Below are positions 25,533 to 34,225 of a DNA stretch of 64,000 bases, piece after piece (position 1 is the stretch's first letter; the number at the start of each line of letters is the position of its first letter). The position numbers and the translations under genes were made by a program. The notes under the pieces were generated by a model that worked only from the letters and a program-made list of their open reading frames with translations, did not search any database and was not told the origin of the DNA. The stretch spans positions 1 through 64,000 of the forward strand of contig JACMPM010000052.1 of the NCBI GenBank assembly GCA_014377485.1. The letters are read 5' to 3'. The DNA is from Bacteriovorax sp. (GTDB taxonomy: Bacteria; Bdellovibrionota; Bacteriovoracia; Bacteriovoracales; Bacteriovoracaceae).

Positions 25533-26234
25533 CTACAGTTCGCCACGACGAGCTTTAATGAAATTATCAGAAACATTTTGCAGAGCCTTCTTCACAGTTT
25601 CTTTTGCTTCTGGATCTTCAACTTTTTTAGCGACGAAACTTGCTGCCTCATCAACTGATTTTCTTAAACGGTCAGCTTCCATACGGATTAGAACAGCGCA
25701 TGTGAAAGCTTTGAAATCTTCTTTTGCTCCCAAGCTTTTTTTGTATTCTCTTTGTTCCCAGTAAGTTTTTACAACTGAAGCTCCGTGAATAATCGACTGT
25801 ACTTTTTCAGCCAAAGTATTTTCCATATATTCTTTAAGCGGAGAAAGTTTTGGACTATTTAAATCAATTGAAGCATTCCCTTCTTGAGTCGTAGCAAGTG
25901 TTTTTTCGATAAAAGTTGTGATCTCGCTGGCGATATCAACACGGGCATTGGCCTTGGCAATATCACAAGCTACGCTGCGAGTGACTTTTGGTTCAGTCTC
26001 GTTAGAAAAAAATCTATTTTTATCCAGGTCTTTTTCATTTTGTTTTGCCCAAACTTCAGCGTCTTCAATCCATCCTGGGCGGAAATTAGAGCTGGCGTCA
26101 CGCACTTCGTACTCTCTTTTGATGTCCGTGTGTTTAACTTCCTCTAATGGACGCTCAACAACTTCAACTTTCTTAGGTGTACTCGAACAGGCCACCAGGC
26201 TTAAGAGAAAGATACTCGCTAGAATTTTTTTCAT
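25533..26234 (-). CDS. LPP20-family lipoprotein
   Basis: A 233-residue lipoprotein (MKKILASIFLLSLVACSS, Cys16). The domain resembles LPP20: RPGWIEDAEVWAKQ, then a conserved helix in which Ala-rich ANARVDIASEITTFIEKTL follows a Cys-bearing CDIAKA. AGGAG lies about eight bases before the ATG. LPP20 is an outer-membrane lipoprotein in Helicobacter of unclear function. It lies between another LPP20-like protein and LpoB in the operon. Confidence 0.8.
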   Translation of the reverse strand: MKKILASIFLLSLVACSSTPKKVEVVERPLEEVKHTDIKREYEVRDASSNFRPGWIEDAEVWAKQNEKDLDKNRFFSNETEPKVTRSVACDIAKANARVDIASEITTFIEKTLATTQEGNASIDLNSPKLSPLKEYMENTLAEKVQSIIHGASVVKTYWEQREYKKSLGAKEDFKAFTCAVLIRMEADRLRKSVDEAASFVAKKVEDPEAKETVKKALQNVSDNFIKARRGEL

Positions 26235-26264
26235 AAAAACATCTCCTGTTTTAAATCCGTAAAA

Positions 26265-27224
26265 TTAATCTTCAAACTTCAAATTAGAAAGTTGTTCTAA
26301 ATTATCTTGTAGGGCCTCTTTAATATCTGGAATAGCCTTCTCTATTGCCTGGTCACTGTTTCTTGCCGTTTGCTCGCTCAAGGCACTGAGTTTGCCCATT
26401 ACTTGCGACTTTGAATTAATGAGTTCGAGGCGAAATTGTACATTAAGTTTTTTAAATCCTTCAACTTTCAAATACTGCTCTTCCGTCACTATCTCTGAAC
26501 GCAAAGTGTATTTAGGAGATAACTTCTTTGAAACGATCACTACTTTTAAGGGTGAAAGCAAGTCGATTAGAACATGATTGAGTTTGGCCGGAAGTTTTTT
26601 GTCGATAGTAACGAGGACCATTTTCACCGGAACGAGTTTATTAATTTTATCCTGGATGGTTTCTTTTTTAACTTTGAGTTTTAATGGCATATGCGACACT
26701 AAAGTATAGCGGTCATTCAAAGCTTCAATCAAAACTAGATTTTTCATCATCTTGGGATAAGTAAAGCGCGAGTTTAATTCCAGGAGTTGCGAGTCTTCAG
26801 TATCTAAATCTTCAATTTTTTCTTTTAACAACTTTGCCGTTTTAGAGCGATCAAGGGTCATCAACACATAAGTGTGCCCTCCTACTTGCTCTTGCTTTTT
26901 AATTTCCAACCCGCTGATCATTTCGCTGGTTTCTTCACTCATGGTCCTACTAGTCCATTCATCAAAACTTCCCATGCTGGCATTGATGCCTTTTTGTTCT
27001 GATGAAGTTGATACTTGAGATTTAGAATTAATTTTGTTTTGAAAAAATTTTGCCACTTCCGATCGCGCGTCACTGAGGGCATCGGCCAGTGTTTCGCCCT
27101 CGCCAACTGCACATAAATAGTCTTTATCACAACCTGTGGCCTTCATATAATCTGAAAACCAGTCCGGAGCTCCAGCTTGGGCCGCTAGAGATACGAACAT
27201 GGTAAATGCGAGTAAAAATTTCAT
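26265..27224 (-). CDS. LPP20-like exported protein, first gene of the envelope operon
   Basis: A 319-residue protein with a standard signal (MKFLLAFTMFVSLAAQAGA, then PDWF). The LPP20-type domain follows: CDKDYLCAVGEGETLADALSDARSEVAKFFQNKI. The second half is a mixed region that resembles outer-membrane assembly adaptor proteins (strand-helix patterns, LRSEIVTEEQY). An ATG 11 codons upstream (27257) would put residues before the signal, so I take 27224, although its ribosome site is weak. It heads the operon LPP20-like, LPP20, LpoB-like, COG3014, ABC1 kinase, all on one strand with gaps of 7 to 48 bases. Confidence 0.75.
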   Translation of the reverse strand: MKFLLAFTMFVSLAAQAGAPDWFSDYMKATGCDKDYLCAVGEGETLADALSDARSEVAKFFQNKINSKSQVSTSSEQKGINASMGSFDEWTSRTMSEETSEMISGLEIKKQEQVGGHTYVLMTLDRSKTAKLLKEKIEDLDTEDSQLLELNSRFTYPKMMKNLVLIEALNDRYTLVSHMPLKLKVKKETIQDKINKLVPVKMVLVTIDKKLPAKLNHVLIDLLSPLKVVIVSKKLSPKYTLRSEIVTEEQYLKVEGFKKLNVQFRLELINSKSQVMGKLSALSEQTARNSDQAIEKAIPDIKEALQDNLEQLSNLKFED

Positions 27225-27385
27225 ACTCAGAAATGCTAGCTGAAAGCGAGTCATCACACAATGATGGATTCTGCTACCGTACGCTTACTGCGTATGTAAA
27301 CATTACTGCTTAATGACATGGTGCTAGAGGTAAACACTCAGTTAATGTATAGATTACTTAACACTACAGCGACCAAAGAGGAATT

Positions 27386-28330
27386 ATGAAAAAAATTATC
27401 GTTACAGGCTTAATCCTGGCCGCAGCTACATCGCAAGTTAATGCTTCGGACATTACCCTTTCCAAGACTATTAAATCAGACCTTCGCTCTAAAATTGAAA
27501 GAGATCTTAACCTAATAGATAGTTTTAAATTTAAAACACAAGCTTCGCCACGAACTTTACAGGTTATGGGCATGAGTGCTTTAAACGGCCAAGCAGCATC
27601 TGAGTGGTTGAACAAGAGAGTTAATTATGTTGTGTCGGAAAATGCACTCTCTGTTTTTAATTTACTAGTAAAGCGAATTATTTTTATCGATAGAAAAGAT
27701 GTTGATTTTCCAAATGCCAATATCATTCCCTATTCATCAGATAAGTTTATTCAAAATAATTTTGTTGAGCTTAGTAGCGGCCTGAATGCTGAAGGCTCGT
27801 TTACGGTAATGAGCAATATTGGTTCTGCTCTTTACTTAGGTGGAAAAAAAGAAAGACAAGTTTATGGAATGAAAATTTCTCGCGGCTTACTTAGAGCTGC
27901 TGAGAAAGTCGCTATTACTTCACCGCGTGCAGGTATCATCCAGATTGGTGAAGGATTATTTGCTCCTGAACTTACAGTTAATAAAGATAATCAAGATGCA
28001 CTAGCTAACAGTATTTTTAGATTGGGAACTTTCTTCCATGAAGCTCGTCATAGTGATGGAAATGGTGTGAGTTTAAGTTTCATGCATACTAATTGCCCTG
28101 CTGGGCACGATTACGCGGGCCAGCCAGCATGTGATGAAAACTTAAATGGACCGTATACAGTTGGAACTTTAATGATGGCAGAAATGTCTAAGGCCTGTGA
28201 AGAAAACTGTTCTGAAAAGGACAAAGAAACGTTGAAAGTTCTTGTGCTTGATAGCGCCAGCAGAATTTTAACGATTACCCATAAAGGTGAAGTTTCAAAA
28301 GATTGGGATGCCACTCCAGAGAGTTTGTAA
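27386..28330 (+). CDS. Exported HExxH putative metalloprotease
   Basis: A 314-residue protein with signal MKKIIVTGLILAAATSQVNA. A zinc motif HEARH in TFFHEARHSDGNG is followed by a Cys-rich segment (HTNCPAGHDYAGQPACDEN, then KACEENC) that may hold disulphides or a third His ligand. I do not recognise the family. GAGGA lies a few bases before the ATG. The gene diverges from the LPP20 operon (128-base gap) and ends in a hairpin terminator. Activity is inferred from the motif only. Confidence 0.65.
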   Translation: MKKIIVTGLILAAATSQVNASDITLSKTIKSDLRSKIERDLNLIDSFKFKTQASPRTLQVMGMSALNGQAASEWLNKRVNYVVSENALSVFNLLVKRIIFIDRKDVDFPNANIIPYSSDKFIQNNFVELSSGLNAEGSFTVMSNIGSALYLGGKKERQVYGMKISRGLLRAAEKVAITSPRAGIIQIGEGLFAPELTVNKDNQDALANSIFRLGTFFHEARHSDGNGVSLSFMHTNCPAGHDYAGQPACDENLNGPYTVGTLMMAEMSKACEENCSEKDKETLKVLVLDSASRILTITHKGEVSKDWDATPESL

Positions 28331-28357
28331 GGTTCAATTCTTTATAGATATATCAAG

Positions 28358-28387
28358 GGTCTAGAGTCATATCTAGACTCTTTTTTT
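28358..28387 (+). terminator. Terminator of the HExxH protein gene
   Basis: GTCTAGA and TCTAGAC (28359-28365, 28372-28378) form a perfect 7-bp stem with a six-base loop, extended by a wobble pair and followed by TC and seven T. Confidence 0.85.
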
Positions 28388-28467
28388 CGTCCGATCTTTT
28401 TACTAAAGTATTATATCTTTCCCGCCGAGAAGTCTTCAAACGCTAAATCTATTGCTAAGGAAGATTT

Positions 28468-29013
28468 ATGAAAGTTCTAATGGTTTCTCTAATTGCTTCA
28501 ACTCTATCAACTTCACTCATGGCGAAAGTAATAAACCCACTAGAAGATGGATATGCTGCTCCTATTGTCGATCTAATAGCTGATACCAATTACAGTCAAG
28601 ATATGAAAGTTACTTACTTAACAAAATTATTAGACCAACAACAAAAGTCATATGACGATAAAATAACTTTTCTTGAAACTGAACTTCGTAAAACAAAAGA
28701 TCGTTTAATTGAAAAATCAATGAACCAGGAAAAAATCGAAGAAGCAATGATTGTGAAATACAGTGCTGAATCTGTTTTTTTAAAAAGAGAACTCGCTTAT
28801 AAGACAAAATCATTACTTGAATACCAAAGACAAATAGAAAAAATGAAGCCAGCTGAAGACTTGAAAAATATGATCAAGCTCAATACTGAACTCGCTTCAG
28901 AGTTGAGAAGAACTGAAGACCAAATCGCCATCATGCAATTGAAACATATTGAGGGCATGCCCGGTGCAAACTCTGGTTCTCGTCTTCCTGCCAGCGTAAA
29001 AGAAGGAAAATAA
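28468..29013 (+). CDS. Periplasmic coiled-coil protein
   Basis: A 181-residue protein with a signal peptide (MKVLMVSLIASTLSTSLMA, cut before KVINP). From about 45 to 165 it is a nearly continuous heptad-bearing helix rich in Glu, Lys and Leu (KSYDDKITFLETELRKTKDRL and onward). It has no catalytic motif. AAGGAAG precedes the ATG and a strong terminator follows, so it is transcribed singly or read through from upstream. Family unknown. Confidence 0.7.
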   Translation: MKVLMVSLIASTLSTSLMAKVINPLEDGYAAPIVDLIADTNYSQDMKVTYLTKLLDQQQKSYDDKITFLETELRKTKDRLIEKSMNQEKIEEAMIVKYSAESVFLKRELAYKTKSLLEYQRQIEKMKPAEDLKNMIKLNTELASELRRTEDQIAIMQLKHIEGMPGANSGSRLPASVKEGK

Positions 29014-29033
29014 ATAAATATTGAGACAGTCCG

Positions 29034-29065
29034 AAGGCAAGGTTAATACGACCTTGCCTTTTTTT
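29034..29065 (+). terminator. Terminator of the coiled-coil gene
   Basis: AAGGCAAGGT (29034-29043) and ACCTTGCCTT (29051-29060) make a perfect ten-bp stem with a seven-base loop and a T run of seven. Confidence 0.92.
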
Positions 29066-29254
29066 ATTGCCACTTTTCCCTATTATTTTCAACTCACCAA
29101 AAAGTCCAAAAAACACTTCTAAGCCATTATAAATTTTAACTATTCTGCATTTCTCTTTGTAGTCCATTGTGGATAACGCTCAATTCTTTAGAATAGACAC
29201 AAATCAACTGAGGTTTTGTCTGTTGTACGTTTGCCGTTTAGAACAAAAACCCTC

Positions 29255-30028
29255 ATGTCAAAAAAAGAAACCAATATGAGAACACTGTCGATTATGGCCT
29301 TTGCCAGCTTTTTAATTCTCTGGGGTATTTACTCTTATTTAAGAGATGACACTGTTGCAGCTAATAAAGTTACCAATACAGGTACGCACGGACGTCATCA
29401 TCTTGCAGCTAACGATCCCGATTCACCTGTCTATCAAAAGAAGCTACGCGAACTCGATAAAATCGGAAGTGTTATCAACGAAAAAAACGTTGATATCGAT
29501 TCTGAAACTAAAGACCAGATTAAAGTAGCTAAAAAAGTCTTTGATGTTGCACAGAATTTATCTGAAAAACAACATCTTTTAGAACAAAGCTTTATGGATC
29601 GCGCCAGCTCAATTAAAGATATTAAAAGACTTCAAAATGAAATTGTTGATATCAAAAATAAGCTTAAAACAGAAACAACTAACACTGAAAAGTGGGATCC
29701 TAAATTTGTCTATTATTTAATGTTGCAGGAAAATTACACATACGGGGAAATCAATAACATTAAGTCGCTCAGTGAAAATGGACTGAATCCTGAAGAAATT
29801 AATTACATCACTGAATTAATTAAAGAAGATACTTTTTCAGACAGAATCACTGCTTTCAAAGGCCAGGGCAATGTCGGAAGAGCCGTTGCTTCTCTTAAGA
29901 AAAAACCAAAAGAAAAAGATGAATTCATCGACGGCGCGGAAGTTGGTGAAAGCAGCGAATCGAAACTCATTGAAATGAATTATAATCAGGAAGATAAAGA
30001 GGAAATGGTCTATGGAAACAATCAATAA
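29255..30028 (+). CDS. Single-pass membrane protein with helical periplasmic or cytoplasmic domain
   Basis: A 257-residue protein with one N-terminal membrane helix (about 10-28: LSIMAFASFLILWGIYSYL) and a long charged, mostly helical region with coiled-coil potential, ending in an acidic tail. Family unknown. The start is unsettled: TTG 29216, ATG 29255 and ATG 29276 are all in frame and none has a strong ribosome site; ATG 29255 is a compromise. It is followed on the same strand by the two-TM IAGP protein, and the two probably form one unit. The stop lies in a run of five TAA triplets. Confidence 0.6.
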   Translation: MSKKETNMRTLSIMAFASFLILWGIYSYLRDDTVAANKVTNTGTHGRHHLAANDPDSPVYQKKLRELDKIGSVINEKNVDIDSETKDQIKVAKKVFDVAQNLSEKQHLLEQSFMDRASSIKDIKRLQNEIVDIKNKLKTETTNTEKWDPKFVYYLMLQENYTYGEINNIKSLSENGLNPEEINYITELIKEDTFSDRITAFKGQGNVGRAVASLKKKPKEKDEFIDGAEVGESSESKLIEMNYNQEDKEEMVYGNNQ

Positions 30029-30040
30029 TAATAATAATAA
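30026..30040 (+). repeat. (TAA)5 microsatellite forming five in-frame stops
   Basis: Five TAA triplets run from 30026 to 30040, followed by CAA and another TAA. The first is the stop of the upstream gene, so its end is a stack of stops in one frame. In the other relevant frame the same tract would code for a poly-Asn run upstream of the next gene's true start. Confidence 0.85.
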
Positions 30041-30074
30041 CAATAATCAACCTAACAATAATTACGAGGGTCCT

Positions 30075-30581
30075 ATGTCAACTACCAAAAAGCGCTTACC
30101 TATTGTCAGTTTATTTCTCGGAGAGAAAAAGTTTTTGATCAACACTGATTTTCAAATTCAGTTTATCGCCTCGCTGCTTCTCATTTCCATTGTGTCGATG
30201 TCGATCATCTATCTGGCCAACGACTATTTCTTTCATTCATATATGCAGAAAGGTCAGCTTTTGAATTTACCTCCTGATCACCCGTATTTCTTAATGATTC
30301 ATGAACAGAAAGCATTTATGACGAAAGTCTTTATTGCAGTGGCCTTAAGTATTTCTAGTGTGGCGATTCTTTGGGGATTATTTTACTCTCATAAAATTGC
30401 AGGACCATTGTACCGCTTACAACGTTATTTTACTGATGCTGCCATTGATAATACTGCATTGAAAAATAAAATTTATTTCCGCGATGATGACTTTTTTCAG
30501 GAAGTGCCGGATTCTATCAACCGCTATATTGATAGTGTGAATGATAAAAACCAAAACGTTAAACACGAAAAAGTTGCGTAA
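30075..30581 (+). CDS. Two-TM signalling-type membrane protein with IAGP motif
   Basis: A 168-residue protein with two membrane helices (about 25-47 and 80-103), a short outside loop, and SHKIAGPLYRLQRYF straight after the second helix. This S-x-x-IAGP-x-x-R motif is seen in HAMP-like linkers of sensor proteins from predatory and delta-type bacteria, but here nothing follows except an acidic-aromatic tail. I choose ATG 30075 (GAGG five bases upstream) over ATG 30012, which would add a poly-Asn stretch from the TAA repeat. Probably works with the preceding gene. Confidence 0.7.
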   Translation: MSTTKKRLPIVSLFLGEKKFLINTDFQIQFIASLLLISIVSMSIIYLANDYFFHSYMQKGQLLNLPPDHPYFLMIHEQKAFMTKVFIAVALSISSVAILWGLFYSHKIAGPLYRLQRYFTDAAIDNTALKNKIYFRDDDFFQEVPDSINRYIDSVNDKNQNVKHEKVA

Positions 30582-30586
30582 GTAAT

Positions 30587-30994
30587 CTATTCGATGAACT
30601 CTTGGAAGTTTGATTTGATATTTTCTAGTTCAACTTGCTCAAAGAAAACTTCCGGCGTCGTTCCCCACAAAGCCTGGGGCCACGCTTGATCGTTTTCAAA
30701 CCGAGCGATAACATGAATATGAAGCTGACGAACAATATTTCCAAGGGCTCCTATATTGATTTTTGTGGGTTGATAATATCGTTTTAAAAACTCGGAAACA
30801 ATCGTCACTTCTTCCATCAGCATACATTGTTCTTCGTGGGTTAGATCCATCAACTCGACCGCTCTGGATTTTCTGGGGACTAAAACAAACCACGGATTAT
30901 CTTTATCATTTTTCACATAAAGCTTACTCAATTCCATGTCGGCAATTAAATAAGAGTCTTTTTCTAATTCTGGATCAACACTAAACAGATTCAT
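30587..30994 (-). CDS. HIT-family nucleotide hydrolase
   Basis: HIT proteins hydrolyse or transfer nucleotides from dinucleoside polyphosphates or AMP conjugates. The triad is QLHIHVIARF with an Asn/Gly loop (GALGNIV) before it. At 135 residues it is typical in size. The closing WPQALWG resembles a small proteobacterial HIT subgroup. AAGGA lies seven bases before the ATG, and pdxH ends 22 bases upstream, so the pair is probably co-transcribed. Confidence 0.85.
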   Translation of the reverse strand: MNLFSVDPELEKDSYLIADMELSKLYVKNDKDNPWFVLVPRKSRAVELMDLTHEEQCMLMEEVTIVSEFLKRYYQPTKINIGALGNIVRQLHIHVIARFENDQAWPQALWGTTPEVFFEQVELENIKSNFQEFIE

Positions 30995-31016
30995 ACTTTC
31001 ATCCTTGAAAATAATA

Positions 31017-31619
31017 TTATGGCTGAAGTCTACTTACTTCCCATTTTTGATTTTTTAATTGATAAAGAAAACGATCGTTCAAACGATTGTCTCCGTAAAG
31101 GAAAAATTCATACTCGTACGGCTCAACTAAAAAACCACCCCAATTCTCCGGTAGTGGAATTGGCTTCCCTTCAAATTTTTCTACAGTCTCATTATACTTC
31201 AGAAGAAGAGCAGCTTTGTCAGAAATGGGCTCGCTTTGATGAGATAAATAAGAAGCGATTTGGCTTTCACGATCGCGAGAGTGAAAATAACTTGTAGAGT
31301 CTTCGTGGCTCATTTTGGAAACTCGCCCATGAATGCGAACTTGTTTTTTAGAAACATGCCAATAAAACGCCAGGGCAATTTCAGGGTTATCACTTAAGTC
31401 TTTGGCCTTTGGACTTAAATAATTTGTATAGAAAACAATTTTATTATCAGATATCCCTTTATATAAAAGATAACGGGTATTAGGCCTGTTCTTCTCATGG
31501 TCATAAGTTGAAACGGCCATAGCAAAAGCATTTTGCTCAACGGTCTCTGCTTTTTCAAACCATTCGACAAAGCTGGTTAAAGCATTTTCTTTCAGTGAAT
31601 AGTTGAGTAATTCATCCAT
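31017..31619 (-). CDS. pdxH: Pyridoxamine 5'-phosphate oxidase
   Basis: FMN enzyme that makes pyridoxal 5'-phosphate from the pyridoxine or pyridoxamine phosphates. Recognised by NTRYLLYKGISDN, FYTNYLSPKAKDL, the dimer-forming VRIHGRVSKMS, HSRDRESQIASYLSHQSEPI and the C-terminal DNRLNDRFLYQ...WEVSRLQP. At 200 residues it is slightly shorter than E. coli PdxH, lacking N-terminal residues. The HIT gene follows closely. Confidence 0.93.
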   Translation of the reverse strand: MDELLNYSLKENALTSFVEWFEKAETVEQNAFAMAVSTYDHEKNRPNTRYLLYKGISDNKIVFYTNYLSPKAKDLSDNPEIALAFYWHVSKKQVRIHGRVSKMSHEDSTSYFHSRDRESQIASYLSHQSEPISDKAALLLKYNETVEKFEGKPIPLPENWGGFLVEPYEYEFFLYGDNRLNDRFLYQLKNQKWEVSRLQP

Positions 31620-31718
31620 TTTGCGGCGACCTTTGTATGTGCATATTAAAGACTATAATATCTTTACTATAATTCTTTTAGGGATAACCTTGAAAGAAGA
31701 AAATGAGAAAATAAATTA

Positions 31719-33059
31719 GTGAATAAATTAAAAATTTTAATTGCTGACGACGAAGAAATGCTTCGCGACCTCTACGAAATGATTCTTGAGTCGGAATTCT
31801 CCTGTGAAACGACCAAGGTTTCATCTGGAACGGATGCCATTAATGCCTTAAAAAGCTCTGCTCAGTTTGATATTATTATCTCTGACTATAATATGCCGGG
31901 GGGAACTGGCGGCCAAGTCTATCTTTTTAATAAAAATCAAACCAATGTGCCATTTTTTCTTTTTTCTGGCGGTGAGCTCGGTGACTTTAACGAGTTCAAA
32001 GATTTTCATGAGACCAATCGACTAAACCAATTCTTCAATAAACCCTTTAACGACCGCGACTTATTAGATGCCGTAGCAAAAATTAATATAAGTCCAGCGG
32101 TTAGTGAAATCACAACTAATGATCAATTTATAAAAGTTAAACTCTCTTACTATGCTCTACATTCAAAAAGTTCAGCTGAAGTCTATTTAAAACTTAGTGA
32201 TAATAAATATACAAAAATTATCAATGCCAATGAAGATAATATTCCAGACAAGGACTTGTTAGAGCATTATTTAAAAAAAGATATTGATTATATTTATGTT
32301 GAAAGAAGTTTTTTTAAACTCTTTCTCAACGATGTTTTCAATAAATTTTACGGAAATATTGATGGGGAGAAAAAAGCTGAAACCCTCTATCAGGTTTCAG
32401 GACTTAACTTTCATGTCAGTTTCGAAGGCCTGAATGATGTCGGCATTTCTAGCCAGCATATTGAAAAAGTCAATGAAGTGATTGAAGAGACCATTGACTC
32501 ACTTTTAAAGAACCCAAGAAGTAAAAATCAATTTCTTAAACTTTGTGAGAATGAAGGCTTTGTTATTGGACACTCCATGCTGATTATGTACATAGCGGGA
32601 AGAATATGCAGAGAAACAAACCTCAATTTTGCTTCGACAATGAAAAAAATTTGTTCTGCTGCCTTTTACCATGATTTAAGCTTATTTGAATTGGATGTTC
32701 AGCACGATGAAATGAAACTTAATGAGATCAGTGATGTTGCTTTATTAAAACAAATTATCGAACACCCTCTTTCTTCGGCAAACTATCTACAAGACAATAT
32801 TGAATTGCTGGAAGATACCAAAAAAATAATTGTAGAACATCATGAAATGCCCAACGGGGACGGATACCCTAAAAAACTAACGGCTTCTCAAATTTCTCCG
32901 TTGAGCTGCTTATTTATTCTTTCACAACAAATTACATTCTGCTTAATTCGAAATAATTTCTCACCGGAACGATTAAGGGATTTTCTGAAAAATTCAGAAA
33001 GTGCTTATAATCAGGGAAATTTTGCAAAATTTTTTATCGTCGCCGAAACTATTTTCTAA
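31719..33059 (+). CDS. Response regulator with HD-GYP domain (c-di-GMP phosphodiesterase)
   Basis: A receiver (about 5-120; DDEEM pocket, phosphoacceptor in IIISDYNMPGG, KPF end) joins a linker and an HD-GYP domain with FYHDLS and HHEMPNGDGYP. HD-GYP enzymes break down cyclic di-GMP. The first metal ligands look reduced (HDLS rather than HDIG), so activity is likely but not certain. The start is GTG. Two TATAAT-like boxes lie in the 100 bases upstream. It overlaps the RlmC-like gene end by 11 bases. A decayed relative lies at 45318-45993. Confidence 0.88.
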   Translation: MNKLKILIADDEEMLRDLYEMILESEFSCETTKVSSGTDAINALKSSAQFDIIISDYNMPGGTGGQVYLFNKNQTNVPFFLFSGGELGDFNEFKDFHETNRLNQFFNKPFNDRDLLDAVAKINISPAVSEITTNDQFIKVKLSYYALHSKSSAEVYLKLSDNKYTKIINANEDNIPDKDLLEHYLKKDIDYIYVERSFFKLFLNDVFNKFYGNIDGEKKAETLYQVSGLNFHVSFEGLNDVGISSQHIEKVNEVIEETIDSLLKNPRSKNQFLKLCENEGFVIGHSMLIMYIAGRICRETNLNFASTMKKICSAAFYHDLSLFELDVQHDEMKLNEISDVALLKQIIEHPLSSANYLQDNIELLEDTKKIIVEHHEMPNGDGYPKKLTASQISPLSCLFILSQQITFCLIRNNFSPERLRDFLKNSESAYNQGNFAKFFIVAETIF

Positions 33060-34185
33060 TCAGGCACATGAGAGTTTCATAATGGGCCGTGTAAGGAAAC
33101 ATATCAAAAATCTGCAGGCTTTGGATTTGATAATTAGGCTCCAATTCGCTAAAGTCTCTGGCCAAGCTCGAGGCATTACAACTTGAGTAATATATAAATT
33201 GAGGTGCAATAGATTCAATCATTTTTATGATACAAGAATTTAAACCTCTTCTGGGTGGATTGACTAAAACAGCTTCAAACTTTTTAGGAAATTTCTTTAA
33301 GTACTCTTCAACATCCATTGCGTAAAAATCAATTTTGCTTTTATTGGTTAAAACTGACCTCTTGGCACAATCAATGGCCTCTTTAGAAATTTCTACACCT
33401 GTAACATCGGGACAATGTCTGGAAGCATAAAAGGAGAAAGCCCCTACACCGCAATAGAGATCGATTAAAGAGCTGGGTAAATCAATAGCGACAGAATCGG
33501 CAACAGCGCTATAGAGGAGTTGGGCAATCTGAGGTGTGACTTGAAAAAAGCTTCGCGCCCCCAATGCCAGTTTAAATTCATCAAATTGATGAATGATCGC
33601 CGATTCAAAAGAGAGAACGATTTCTTCATCTCCTTCAATAATCGCCTGGTGGATAGGCTGAATATTGGCAGTTATGACTTTGATCTTCGAAGACATTGCC
33701 TGCATATCCGCTGTCGACTGCTTTAATCGATCAAGAGACTCTTTTGACCGTAAAACAAAACGTAGTAAAAACTCAGCTGAATCACTCTCCCCACTTTTAG
33801 AAAGGAGAAGATATTTAAGTTCACCAGTTTTGGTTTTGAGGTCATAAGGAATAATTTTGTATTTCTTGAGAATATCGCGAATCCCTGACAGTAGAGAATT
33901 AATTCCTACTGCATGCAGTGGGCAAACTTCTAGTTCTCGAGGAGTTCCATCGCTATGATAAAAACCAAAAGTTAATTCATTATCTTTTGAAAAGACTGCA
34001 AACTTAGCTTTGCTGCGAGATCCTGTTGCATCGTGCTCTAATCCAACAGTCGGTTTGAATAAAATATTATTTTGAGGGAAAAGCTTTTTAAGTTCGCTTT
34101 CTTTTAAAAGCAAAGTGTTCGTATAACTTTTATCTAAAAGATTACAAGAACGGCAATGAGATTGTAGAAAGTAGGTACATTTCAT
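33049..34185 (-). CDS. rlmC: 23S rRNA (uracil-C5) methyltransferase, RlmC-like
   Basis: An SAM enzyme of the TrmA/RlmC/RlmD group that methylates uracil C5 in RNA. It begins MKCTYFLQSHCRSCNLL, the iron-sulphur Cys cluster pattern of RlmC, then shows QVTPQIAQLLY, DLYCGVGAFSFYAS, NPPRRGL and SSCNASSLARDF with the catalytic Cys. A frame opening four codons earlier (34197) is rejected because that ATG lies inside a TATAAT promoter box. RlmC fits best, although TrmA-like specificity cannot be ruled out. Confidence 0.85.
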   Translation of the reverse strand: MKCTYFLQSHCRSCNLLDKSYTNTLLLKESELKKLFPQNNILFKPTVGLEHDATGSRSKAKFAVFSKDNELTFGFYHSDGTPRELEVCPLHAVGINSLLSGIRDILKKYKIIPYDLKTKTGELKYLLLSKSGESDSAEFLLRFVLRSKESLDRLKQSTADMQAMSSKIKVITANIQPIHQAIIEGDEEIVLSFESAIIHQFDEFKLALGARSFFQVTPQIAQLLYSAVADSVAIDLPSSLIDLYCGVGAFSFYASRHCPDVTGVEISKEAIDCAKRSVLTNKSKIDFYAMDVEEYLKKFPKKFEAVLVNPPRRGLNSCIIKMIESIAPQFIYYSSCNASSLARDFSELEPNYQIQSLQIFDMFPYTAHYETLMCLIRK

Positions 34186-34195
34186 GATAAATTTC

Positions 34196-34204
34196 ATTAT
34201 ATCA
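34196..34204 (-). promoter_or_regulatory. Extended -10 promoter of the RlmC-like gene, near-leaderless
   Basis: On the minus strand TGATATAAT (TG-n-TATAAT) ends ten bases before the ATG at 34185, placing the expected transcription start about three bases before it. There is no ribosome site in between. The box covers the upstream in-frame ATG. Confidence 0.55.
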
Positions 34205-34225
34205 CAAAATACCTAGGAAGATTCT

